A DNA stretch of 64,000 nt from CAIYRG01 sp965247505 (GTDB lineage: Bacteria; Pseudomonadota; Alphaproteobacteria; Micropepsales; Micropepsaceae), in NCBI GenBank assembly GCA_965247505.1, contig OZ252020.1:4641182-4705181 (forward strand), read 5' to 3'. The notes below the pieces were generated by a model. The model was given only the letters and a program-made list of their open reading frames with translations, did no database searches and had not been told where the DNA came from. A program made the translations under genes and the position numbers. The stretch's first letter is position 1. Each line of letters opens with the position of its first letter. Positions 24,885 through 31,947 of this stretch are shown here, one piece after another.

Positions 24885-25689
24885 GGCGTTGTCACGTTAT
24901 TGAACGGTAGTAACGAGAATTTAGCACGGAGGTCCTACTCAAACGGCAGCGGTGGCGGTTTGCCACAGGCCCATTGCGTGGTTGCGAAACCGGCGCAATG
25001 TTTTTCGGGAAATCAGATGACGTTGGACGTTGAAGGTGTTGTAGACGGTGGCGTGGGTAGAGAGAAATTGCTGCGCTGATCGAGCCGATTTGAAACGTTG
25101 CATTCGTCGTTCACGTTGCCGGACCGGCAAGTGAGAATTCTCCGCCCGGTTGTTCTTCCTGCCACCAAAATCATGGTGCTTTGTAAGGCCTAAATCCTTC
25201 AGAGCAGCACCATAAGATGGCAGTTTGTCTGTGACGAAGGCATCAGGGACAAACCTTTGCTTTTTCAACAGTTTACGCATCAACTTAAGCGCTGCATTCT
25301 TGTTTCTGCGTGACTGAACAAGGATATCCAGCACTTCGCCTTCGCTATCGACAGCACGCCATAGATACATCCGCTTTCCTGCGATGGACACGAACACCTC
25401 ATCGAGGTGCCACCGGGCGTCTGGTCGAGGGCGCGTTGTCCTCAGTCTCCGGGCGTAGGCCTGTCCAAACTTCAATGCCCAGCGCCGCACCGTTTCGTAA
25501 GAAACATCTATACCACGTTCGACAAGCAGATCTTCGACGTCTCGGTAGCTGAGGGGAAACCGGTAATACAGCCAGACGGCGTGCTGAATGATCACCGGTG
25601 GAAATCGGTATCGGGCATAGGAGATTTTCTGCATCTAGCGACATTAAAGCGCCATCAGCAGCAGGTCACCCTGTTAATGTGACAGCACC
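24885..25689 (-). mobile_element. IS6-A copy 1
   Basis: A complete 805-bp IS6-type element. The right-type end GGCGTTGTCACGTTATTG is at 24885 and the left-type end GGTGCTGTCACATTAACAGG reads inward from 25689. The flanks differ (TCTTCAGG and GTTATCAT), so there is no 8-bp duplication. Outside it are a LOG-like gene fragment and a broken IS3. Confidence 0.85.
24939..25634 (-). CDS. IS6 family transposase (IS6-A copy 1), intact
   Basis: 231 residues, the usual size for IS6/IS26-type enzymes. MQKISYARYRFPPVIIQHAV opens the HTH region. The DDE core is seen as WHLDEVFVSIAG (Asp), DAFVTDKLPSYGAA (Asp) and KNNRAENSHLPVRQRERRM (Glu). No frame lesion is visible. The copies at 39463-40158, 51675-52370 and from 63333 are nearly identical. 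Confidence 0.9.
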   Translation of the reverse strand: MQKISYARYRFPPVIIQHAVWLYYRFPLSYRDVEDLLVERGIDVSYETVRRWALKFGQAYARRLRTTRPRPDARWHLDEVFVSIAGKRMYLWRAVDSEGEVLDILVQSRRNKNAALKLMRKLLKKQRFVPDAFVTDKLPSYGAALKDLGLTKHHDFGGRKNNRAENSHLPVRQRERRMQRFKSARSAQQFLSTHATVYNTFNVQRHLISRKTLRRFRNHAMGLWQTATAAV

Positions 25690-26370
25690 GTTATCATAGC
25701 AATTTCCCTTACCGCTCATTGAGGCGAGGAAACCGAGTTCACCGAGGCGCGCCTGGTATGCGTCTGAGCAGTACTGGCTTCCCCGATCGCTATGGTGGAT
25801 CACACCGGCGCCAGGTTGGCGCAGCCCGATAGCACGGTTAAGCGCCCTGAGCGGCAGGTCGCTGGTCATGCGAGCGCCCACGGCCCAGCCGATGACGCGC
25901 CGGGAGTAGAGGTCGAGCATGACGGCCAGGTACAGCCAGCCCTGTGCCGTCCAGATATAGCTGATGTCGGCAGCCCATTTCTCGTTGGGTGCCTCGGCGG
26001 AGAAGTTCTGGTCGAGAAGGTTCGATGCGACGGCCTTGTTGTGCTGGCTGTCCGTCGTCTTTTTGAACTTCTGTTTCCGTTTTGGAGACAACCCATTTCC
26101 CCGCATCAGCCGAGCCACCCTATGGCGTCCAACCTCGATCCCATTCTCGGCAAGCTCGTGATGGACCCGCTCTGCACCGTAGCTCTCGCGGCTGCGCCGA
26201 AAGGCTGCCCGGACATGGGCGAGTAGAACCATGTCATCGAGCTGTCGCTGGCTTGGGCCGCGATTGCGCCAAGCGTAGAAGCCTGAGACGCTGACCTGCA
26301 GCAGCCTGCACAGGCGGAATATCGGCATCGCCAACCCGGCCCTCTCCGCGTCGATGAACCGGAACCTCAT
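25690..26370 (-). pseudogene. IS3-b OrfB transposase, truncated
   Basis: About 227 of roughly 280 residues remain: MRFRFIDAERAGLAMPIFRL, HTH_21 (RRSRESYGAERVHHELAENG), the first Asp in WAADISYIWTAQ, and the second in HHSDRGSQYCSDAY. The frame is cut at SMSGKGNCYDN, immediately before the catalytic Glu, so it cannot be active. Confidence 0.85.
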
Positions 26371-26663
26371 CGACTTTCCCTGGCGAAGAAGGCCAGCGCT
26401 TTTTTTAGGAGATCACGTTCCTGACGGGCCAGATCACGCTCTCGGCGTTGACGGGTAATCTCCTTCGCTGCATCCTCATGCGGACCGGAAAGCAAATCCT
26501 CCTCACGCAATTCTGCGACCCAGCGGCCGAGCGCGCTGACGCTGATCCCAAGATCTCCTGCTATCTGCCGCTGCCTGCGCCCGCTCGTCTGTAAAAGACG
26601 GACGGCTTCTTCCTTGAAGGCCCGATCAAACCGCCGGCCCTTGTTCCCATTCTGCTTCGACAT
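26367..26663 (-). CDS. IS3-b OrfA (HTH)
   Basis: A 98-residue HTH subunit starting at the ATG 5 bases after AGGAGGT. The HTH lies in RRFDRAFKEEAVRLLQTSG and IAGDLGISVSALGRWVAELR. The C-terminal leucine-rich part has ERDLARQERDLLKKALAFFA. The stop overlaps the OrfB start. OrfA is intact although its partner is truncated. Confidence 0.8.
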   Translation of the reverse strand: MSKQNGNKGRRFDRAFKEEAVRLLQTSGRRQRQIAGDLGISVSALGRWVAELREEDLLSGPHEDAAKEITRQRRERDLARQERDLLKKALAFFARESR

Positions 26664-26705
26664 TTGCACCTCCTGCGATCAAAATCCTATCGCAGGACGT
26701 CTCCA

Positions 26706-26817
26706 CTTTCGTCAGCAGGGTCCAATAAGGCGGCTGAAGCGAGAGCTGGCGCGTGTCACCGAGGAGCGTGACATCCTAAAAAAAGCCACCGCGTATTTTG
26801 CCAAGGATGCAAAGTGA
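26706..26817 (+). pseudogene. IS3-c OrfA, C-terminal fragment
   Basis: Only the last 36 or so codons remain (FRQQGPIRRLKRELARVTEE then RDILKKATAYFAKDAK), the coiled end of an IS3 OrfA. The HTH was lost at the IS3-b junction. Confidence 0.7.
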
Positions 26818-27689
26818 AGTACGCGTTCGTTGCCAAGCATCGCCCGCTGTTCTCGGTGCGGGCGATGTGCCGGTGCCTGCGCATCCAACCGAGCGGCTTC
26901 TATGCCTGGCTGAAGAACCCGCTGAGCAAGCGAGCAAGGGAAGATGCTCGCCAGACGGAGCTCATCCGCGAGGCCTGGAAGGACAGCGGCAAGGTGTATG
27001 GCTATCGCAAGCTGCACGATGACCTACTCGACCAGGGCGAGGCGTGCTGCCCGAACCGCGTCGCACGTCTGGCCAGCCTGGCAGGCATCAAGGCCCAGAT
27101 CGGCTACAAGCGCCGGCCGGGCAGCTATGGCGGCAAACCATCATTGGTCGTCGACAACACACTGGACCGGCGGTTTGATGTGGAGGCACCGGACAGGGTC
27201 TGGGTGACAGATATTACTTACATCAGGACGCTGGAAGGCTTCGCTTATCTGGCGGTTGTGATCGATCTCTATTCTCGCCGTGTCGTAGGCTGGTCCATGC
27301 AAAGCCGTCAGACAACGGACATGGTCCTGCAGGCTCTGCTCATGGCCGTCTGGCGTCGGAAGCCGAAGAGCAAGGTGCTGATTCACTCGGACCAGGGTTC
27401 CCAGTTCACCAGCATGGACTGGGCATCATTCCTCAAGCATCACAATCTGGAGCACTCGATGAGCCGACGCGGAAACTGTCATGACAATGCTGTCGCGGAG
27501 AGCTTCTTCAACCTGCTCAAGCGCGAACGGATACAGCGCAGGACTTACGGGACCCGAGCCGAAGCCAGGCGGGATGTGTTCGACTATATCGAAATGTTCT
27601 ACAACCCGACGCGAAAGCATGTGAGGAACGGGATGCTGTCACCCGTCGAGTTCGAACGGCAGCAGAAAATGAAAACCGAAGGCGTCTAG
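26814..27689 (+). CDS. IS3-c OrfB transposase (DDE integrase core)
   Basis: 291 residues from GTG overlapping the orfA stop. HTH_21 (KDSGKVYGYRKLHDDLLDQG) precedes the rve core with Asp in VWVTDITYIRTLEG, Asp in IHSDQGSQFTSMDW and Glu in CHDNAVAESFFNLLKRERI. It ends SPVEFERQQKMKTEGV. The frame is complete, but without OrfA the element is unlikely to move by itself. Confidence 0.85.
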   Translation: MKYAFVAKHRPLFSVRAMCRCLRIQPSGFYAWLKNPLSKRAREDARQTELIREAWKDSGKVYGYRKLHDDLLDQGEACCPNRVARLASLAGIKAQIGYKRRPGSYGGKPSLVVDNTLDRRFDVEAPDRVWVTDITYIRTLEGFAYLAVVIDLYSRRVVGWSMQSRQTTDMVLQALLMAVWRRKPKSKVLIHSDQGSQFTSMDWASFLKHHNLEHSMSRRGNCHDNAVAESFFNLLKRERIQRRTYGTRAEARRDVFDYIEMFYNPTRKHVRNGMLSPVEFERQQKMKTEGV

Positions 27690-27707
27690 AAAACTCGGGG
27701 CTATTCA

Positions 27708-27792
27708 GTTGGTGGTTGAAATGGTTGTGGATCGAAGCATGGACGGAGGCGAATTTCTGCAGAGTTCTTACCTCCCTGAATTTGGCCATTGC
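27708..27792 (-). mobile_element. IS6-B fragment, first copy of a 210-bp duplication
   Basis: Matches the IS6-B transposase segment KFREVRTLQKFASVHASIHN then HFNHQ on the minus strand. Together with the next feature (27708-27917) it is repeated with one mismatch at 28783-28992. Confidence 0.8.
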
Positions 27793-27917
27793 AGCGCACT
27801 TACGAATGGATCAAGAGTTGGGGCATGCTGGAGGACGCTGCATCGCATCTCGATCTCGTCGATCTTAAAGTGATGCACTCAAAACAGGCCCACGTTACGA
27901 CGGAACTGCTGCGCTAG
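27793..27917 (+). pseudogene. C-terminal gene fragment, possibly a substrate-binding protein (copy 1)
   Basis: The plus-strand frame RTYEWIKSWGMLEDAASHLD then LVDLKVMHSKQAHVTTELLR ends in TAG. The style (YEWIKSWGMLE near a C-terminus) resembles NMT1-like ABC transporter substrate-binding proteins, but the fragment is short. Its 5' part is replaced by IS6-B sequence. Confidence 0.4.
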
Positions 27918-27918
27918 A

Positions 27919-28184
27919 GGCATTGTCAGACTAAATCGGCTTGAGCCGGGAAGTAAGGTCTCCTAGCCTCCGGCGATGCACAATCCCTTCCGTTATTTCA
28001 ATAGCTCGCCCGAGGTAATCCGCAGCGCAGTGATGCTGTATGTGAGGTTTCCGCTCTCCCTCAGGCAGGTCGAGGATCTTCTCAACGAACGGGGCATTGA
28101 TGTCAGTTACGAAACGATACGATATTGGTGGAACCGCTTTGGCCCGTTGTTTGCCGCCGAGATCCGGAACCGCCGTATTCGCCA
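27919..28184 (+). mobile_element. IS6-B 5' fragment (fused to a transporter gene)
   Basis: It starts with the full left end GGCATTGTCAGACTAAAT and carries the first 70 or so codons of the IS6-B transposase. The match to other IS6-B copies stops after IRHGS, where transporter sequence begins in frame. Confidence 0.8.
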
Positions 28185-28596
28185 TGGATCCGGCATTATC
28201 GGCCTGCTGGTCCGCCGCCTCGCCGAGGACTTCGCGCGGCGGGCGGAGCCGGCGGCCCGGCGGGTGTCCGCGGTGCTGTTCGTCCTCGTGCTTGCCCGCG
28301 CGATCTATCAGGAACGCGGCAACATCGTCACCTATTTCGCGCAGGCCGGGCTGGTTACCCTCGTCCTCAACCTGCTGATGATGGTCATCGCCTATCTCCT
28401 GGCGCGGACGTTCGCTACCGGCCCGAGCCAGCGGATCGCGATCTCGATCGAATGTGGGCTGCAGAACGGAACACTCGCCATCGCCGTCGCGGTGCTCCTG
28501 TTCGGCGGCGGACTCGCGACGGTGCCGGCGGCCACCTACAGCCTGATCATGTTCGCCACCGCGCTCGTCTACGTCGCGCTGCTGCGGCGCGGTTGA
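27976..28596 (+). pseudogene. in-frame chimera: IS6-B transposase N-terminus fused to a bile acid:sodium symporter-like C-terminus
   Basis: 206 codons without a stop. Residues 1-70 are IS6-B transposase (MHNPFRYFNSSPEVIRSAVM to AAEIRNRRIRHGS). Residues from about 71 are the C-terminal half of a BASS/SBF-family transporter, with hydrophobic helices (SAVLFVLVLARAIYQ, LVTLVLNLLMMVIAYLL, TVPAATYSLIMFATALVYVA) and the family motif SIECGLQNGTLAIAVAVLLF. The transporter part is much more GC-rich than its surroundings, which suggests foreign origin. A complete BASS protein needs about ten helices, so the product is unlikely to transport anything. Confidence 0.75.
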
Positions 28597-28653
28597 GGGC
28601 CGTCGCCGATCCGGGGCGCTGGAGCGGTTCCGAATTGATCGAGCCCGCTCAGG

Positions 28654-28867
28654 GGCATTGTCAGACTAAATGGGCTGGACCTGCAGAACCTTCAATTAAG
28701 GACCTCTGGGCTGCAAGTTGCCGCCATTCGGCCAGGGCGGCGGACCGGTCTTGCTTGAAAATGTCGCGACGGTTGAGATGGCGTTGGTGGTTGAAATGGT
28801 TGTGGATCGAAGCATGGACGGAGGCGAATTTCTGCAGAGTTCTTACCTCCCTGAATTTGGCCATTGC
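28654..28867 (-). mobile_element. IS6-B 3' fragment, second copy of the 210-bp duplication
   Basis: Left-edge end GGCATTGTCAGACTAAATGG followed by the C-terminal transposase part (FKQDRSAALAEWRQLAA on the minus strand). It breaks off at the same point as the copy at 27708-27792, where the gene fragment below begins. Confidence 0.8.
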
Positions 28868-28992
28868 AGCGCACTTACGAATGGATCAAGGGTTGGGGCA
28901 TGCTGGAGGACGCTGCATCGCATCTCGATCTCGTCGATCTTAAAGTGATGCACTCAAAACAGGCCCACGTTACGACGGAACTGCTGCGCTAG
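28868..28992 (+). pseudogene. C-terminal gene fragment, possibly a substrate-binding protein (copy 2)
   Basis: Same frame as copy 1 with one difference (Lys-Gly-Trp in place of Lys-Ser-Trp). The sequence beyond the TAG differs between the copies: here it continues into unique chromosome leading to the arylsulfotransferase gene, so this is probably the original position. Confidence 0.4.
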
Positions 28993-29139
28993 ACACTACT
29001 CCGTGCAATAGCTCGCCGGCATCGGTTGGAAAAATCCAACCGTTGGCACGGCTCTGCCTGTTGGCGTGAAAGCCGTCTCTGAACTAACATCTTCTCAAGC
29101 CATTCACTGCGGAGCGGCTGCAATTACAGGAGGGCAACA

Positions 29140-30522
29140 ATGAGCCTTATGCGGTATTTGGGCGCTTTGTTTACGGCGGTGCTGATCTTCTTTCTTGCGT
29201 CGCGCGCCGCGATCTCGTTCCCGAGTGTTTATCCGACAGGGACAACGATCTATCAGCCGGACAAAACATGGAGCGGGTATACATTATATAACGCGCCGGG
29301 CAGCGCGGGGGCCACATTGATCGACATGAATGGCAGCGAGGTAAGGCGCTGGGATGAATATTGGGGGCATCCGCCGAGAATTCTGCCCGGCGGTCACATC
29401 ATGGGCGGCATCGGACAACGAGAACCCTATCAGGAAACAATCGCCCTTACCCAGCAAGACTGGGACGGCAACATCGTCTGGCAATATGACCGCGCCGAGC
29501 AAGTCCAGACCGAGGACGGCGAAACAATTTGGGCCTCAAGGCAACACCATGATTGGCAGCGTGAAGGGAGCCCGGCCGGCTATTTTGCGCCGTCTGGGCC
29601 TTTGCTTGACAGCGGACGTACCTTGGTACTTGGCCATAAGGAAGTGATGGTTCCGGAGATCAGCGACAAACGCTTGGAGGATGATTACATCTACGAGTTG
29701 TCGTGGGACGGACAGATTCTCTGGGACTGGTTGGCCAGCGAGCATGTCGACGAATTGGGATTTTCCGAAGATGCCCGCAATGCCATTTACCGTTCTGTTG
29801 GCTGGAGCGAGGCACAGCAGAGCGCCGACTGGCTACACCTAAACTCGATGTCTTATGTCGGTCCTAATCATTGGTATGACGAGGGCGACGGGCGCTTCCA
29901 CCCTGACAACGTTATCATCAGCGCCCGGACCGCCAATATCGTCGCCATCATTGACCGGGCCGGCGCTATCGTATGGCGGATTGGTCCAGATTATCGCGTG
30001 TCGGAAGCGCAAAGCGAACTTGGTCAGATCAGCGGCCAGCATCATCCGCATATTATCCCGGTCGGTTTGCCGGGTGCCGGAAATTTAATGGTGTTCGACA
30101 ATGGAGGCAGTGCCGGATACGGAGCGGGAAATCCAGGCGCTCCGAATGGCAGAAATGTCGTCACGCGGAATTATTCGCGCGTGCTTGAGATTAATCCTGT
30201 GACGCTTGAGAAGATTTGGGAGTACTCGATCCCGGGCGGAGCGAGCTTTCAGTTTTACAGTCCGAATGTGAGCGCGGCCCAGCGCTTGGCAAACGGAAAC
30301 ACCCTGATCACAGAGGGCGCTGCGGGCCGCATCTTTGAGGTTGGTGCCGAAAATGAAATCGTTTGGGAATATATTGTGCCTCATTTCGTGACGGAGAGCG
30401 GAAGGAACAATATATATCGGGCCTATCGCGTCCCTTATGATTGGATCCCGCAATTGCCGCGCCCAGAAGAAAGAGCAGTTGTTCCGCCTGCGCTCGCTGA
30501 GTTTCATATCACGCCTCAATAA
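29140..30522 (+). CDS. arylsulfotransferase (ASST) family protein
   Basis: 460 residues with an N-terminal signal or anchor (LMRYLGALFTAVLIFFLASR), an ATG behind AGGAGG, and a propeller-like ASST domain. Recognisable parts are GYTLYNAPGSAGATLIDMNG, LTQQDWDGNIVWQYD, ASRQHHDWQREGSPAGY, DDYIYELSWDGQILWDW, ISGQHHPHIIPVGLPGAGNL and FDNGG. Family members transfer sulfuryl groups between phenolic compounds in the periplasm, but many are uncharacterised. The conserved His pairs (HHD, HHPH) are present. The gene is complete and sits in a small patch of unique chromosome between IS scraps. Confidence 0.8.
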   Translation: MSLMRYLGALFTAVLIFFLASRAAISFPSVYPTGTTIYQPDKTWSGYTLYNAPGSAGATLIDMNGSEVRRWDEYWGHPPRILPGGHIMGGIGQREPYQETIALTQQDWDGNIVWQYDRAEQVQTEDGETIWASRQHHDWQREGSPAGYFAPSGPLLDSGRTLVLGHKEVMVPEISDKRLEDDYIYELSWDGQILWDWLASEHVDELGFSEDARNAIYRSVGWSEAQQSADWLHLNSMSYVGPNHWYDEGDGRFHPDNVIISARTANIVAIIDRAGAIVWRIGPDYRVSEAQSELGQISGQHHPHIIPVGLPGAGNLMVFDNGGSAGYGAGNPGAPNGRNVVTRNYSRVLEINPVTLEKIWEYSIPGGASFQFYSPNVSAAQRLANGNTLITEGAAGRIFEVGAENEIVWEYIVPHFVTESGRNNIYRAYRVPYDWIPQLPRPEERAVVPPALAEFHITPQ

Positions 30523-30783
30523 AAAAGAAGCTATGAACGAAATCCCATTCGACGGTGGGAGCCGATAGACTGGACAGGGCGATTTCATAATGCAATTTCC
30601 GCACTCGATATTCCTTGGCGATCGGCCGGCCCCGGTTGGGCATTTAGATTCCGAATACTTCGTCTCAATCGGCACGGCATCGTCTTGATGGCAGGATCGG
30701 AGGGAGCGTGTTTTCGCGCAGCTTAAATCGTTCTGCTTCCGCCCCGGCAATCGGCATCGCAATGATGGCTACGATCTATGCTG
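30523..30783. other. unique non-coding stretch after the ASST gene
   Basis: No convincing gene. The frame of the ASST gene stays open for 67 codons after its stop (GRFHNAISALDIPW and so on), which could be chance or an old 3' extension. It ends at the IS6-B boundary. Confidence 0.35.
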
Positions 30784-31390
30784 GGCATTGTCAGACTAAA
30801 TGGGCTGGAACTGCAGAACCTTCAATTGAGGACCTCTAGGCTGCAAGTTGCCGCCATTCGGCCAGAGCGGCGGACCGGTCTTGCTTGAAAATGTCGCGAC
30901 GGTTGAGATGGCGTTGGTGGTTGAAGTGGTTGTGGATCGAAGCATGGACGGAGGCGAATTTCTGCAGGGTCCTAATATCTCTAAACCGTACCATTGCCCC
31001 TTCCCGCCTTCGAAAGGGCTGATGTGAGTTTTCCGCCCGGTTGTTGAGCCAGCGCCTGGTCTCTTGGCAACCCTCGTTGCCGATCACCTTCATCGCAGCC
31101 CGGTATGACTGTAGCCTATCCGTGACGATCGAAGCCGGCCGGCCATAACGCTTCATAGCCCGCCTCAGAAACCTAAGCGCGGCTTCACGATCCCGCCGTT
31201 TCGTGGCCAAAACCGCAAGAACTTCGCCTTCATGGTCAACGGCACGCCATAGATAACGGGTCTCGCCGTTGATGCGGACGAACACCTCATCAAGATGCCA
31301 GCGCCACAGTGAATAGGATCCATAACGAATACGGCGTTTCCGGATCTCGGCGGCAAACAGCGGACCAAAGCGGTTCCACCAGTACCGCAC
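30784..31390 (-). mobile_element. IS6-B copy truncated by MITE-A
   Basis: It starts with the full end GGCATTGTCAGACTAAATGG and carries the transposase C-terminal 184 codons. The 5' 198 bp are absent: at 31391 the sequence changes directly to the end of MITE-A1. Confidence 0.85.
30836..31390 (-). pseudogene. IS6-B transposase, N-terminus lost
   Basis: Residues corresponding to about 48-231 of the family remain, including the DDE core (WHLDEVFVRINGETRYLWRA, SIVTDRLQSYRAAMK, NNRAENSHQPFRRR). The HTH region encoded by the first 47 codons has been replaced by MITE-A1. Confidence 0.85.
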
Positions 31391-31553
31391 GGCATTGTCA
31401 GACTAAAATCGTATGTTAGAATTTTCCCGTTGTTGAGCCAGCTTCATCGCCCGTGCTTGTCCGGTCTAAGCCGGACAAAATCTTTTTTTGCGCCCTGCAA
31501 TCCCCAAAAGGGGACAGGGAATGGCTACCAAGCAAATTTAATCTGACAATGCC
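31391..31553. repeat. MITE-A copy 1 (163 bp)
   Basis: A non-autonomous element with ends GGCATTGTCAGACTAAAA and, inverted, GGCATTGTCAGATTAAAT. These match the ends of IS6-B for about 17 bp. Internally it has a perfect hairpin TTGTCCGG-tctaag-CCGGACAA (31457-31478) followed by a T-run, and a second CCCC-aaaa-GGGG (31502-31513). No coding frame. Copies are at 31562, 43586 and 55173. Confidence 0.85.
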
Positions 31554-31561
31554 CGCTGCAG

Positions 31562-31724
31562 AGCATTGTCAGACTAAAATCGAATGTTAGGATTTTCCCG
31601 TTGTTGAGCCAGCTTCATCGCCCGCGCTTGTCCGGTCTAAGCCAGACAAAACGTGTTTTTGTGCCCTAAAATCCACAAAAGGGAACAGGGAGAGACGACC
31701 AAGGAGATTTAATCTGACAATGCC
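31562..31724. repeat. MITE-A copy 2 (163 bp)
   Basis: Same length and orientation as copy 1, from which it is separated by exactly 8 bp (CGCTGCAG). The first base of its left end is changed (AGCATTGTCAG). The central hairpin has one mismatch (CCGG versus CCAG). Confidence 0.85.
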
Positions 31725-31760
31725 CGAAAACAGCCTACAAGCAGTTAACTTGACAATACC
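31725..31760. repeat. MITE-B right-end fragment
   Basis: CAGCCTACAAGCAGTTAACT and the following TGACAATACC match the right end of the complete MITE-B at 57488-57619. The left part is missing. Confidence 0.65.
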
Positions 31761-31761
31761 C

Positions 31762-31880
31762 CGAATGATCACCGGTGGAAATCGGTATCTGGCGTAGGAA
31801 ATTTTCTGCATCCAGCGACATTACTGCGCCATCAGCAGCAGGTCACCCTGTTAGTGTGACGACGCCAACGTGACAACGCC
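31762..31880 (-). mobile_element. IS6-A end fragments upstream of the S9 peptidase
   Basis: 31762-31866 matches the first 105 bp of IS6-A in inverse orientation, including the start of the transposase (MQKIS) and the end GGCGTCGTCACACTAACAGG. 31867-31880 (AACGTGACAACGCC) looks like the opposite IS6-A end. This is the left border of an IS6-A-flanked cargo segment whose right border is IS6-A copy 2. Confidence 0.7.
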
Positions 31881-31947
31881 CCATGAAGTGCAGAGCCAGT
31901 ATTTCGATGGGTAGAATGGAATCTGATTGACGCAGCGGGTTGATAAC

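Larger units (their letters stand above)
25690..26705 (-). mobile_element. IS3 family element (IS3-b), 3' part deleted by IS6-A
   Basis: The left end (TGGAGACGTCCTGCG read inward from 26705) and orfA/orfB are present, but the end of orfB and the right inverted repeat are gone where IS6-A copy 1 begins. IS3-b itself sits inside the orfA of another IS3 (IS3-c). Confidence 0.75.
26706..27707 (+). mobile_element. IS3 family element (IS3-c), 5' end missing
   Basis: It contains the end of orfA and the whole orfB on the plus strand. The right inverted repeat reads TGAATAGCCCCGAGTTTTC inward from 27707, typical of IS3-type ends. The left side is replaced by IS3-b. The right flank is an IS6-B fragment, so IS3-c had inserted into an IS6-B copy. 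Confidence 0.75.

Noticed and set aside
30523..30726. 67-codon in-frame extension after the ASST stop as a readthrough product.
   Set aside because: Nothing links it to the ASST family and an open frame of this length can occur by chance.
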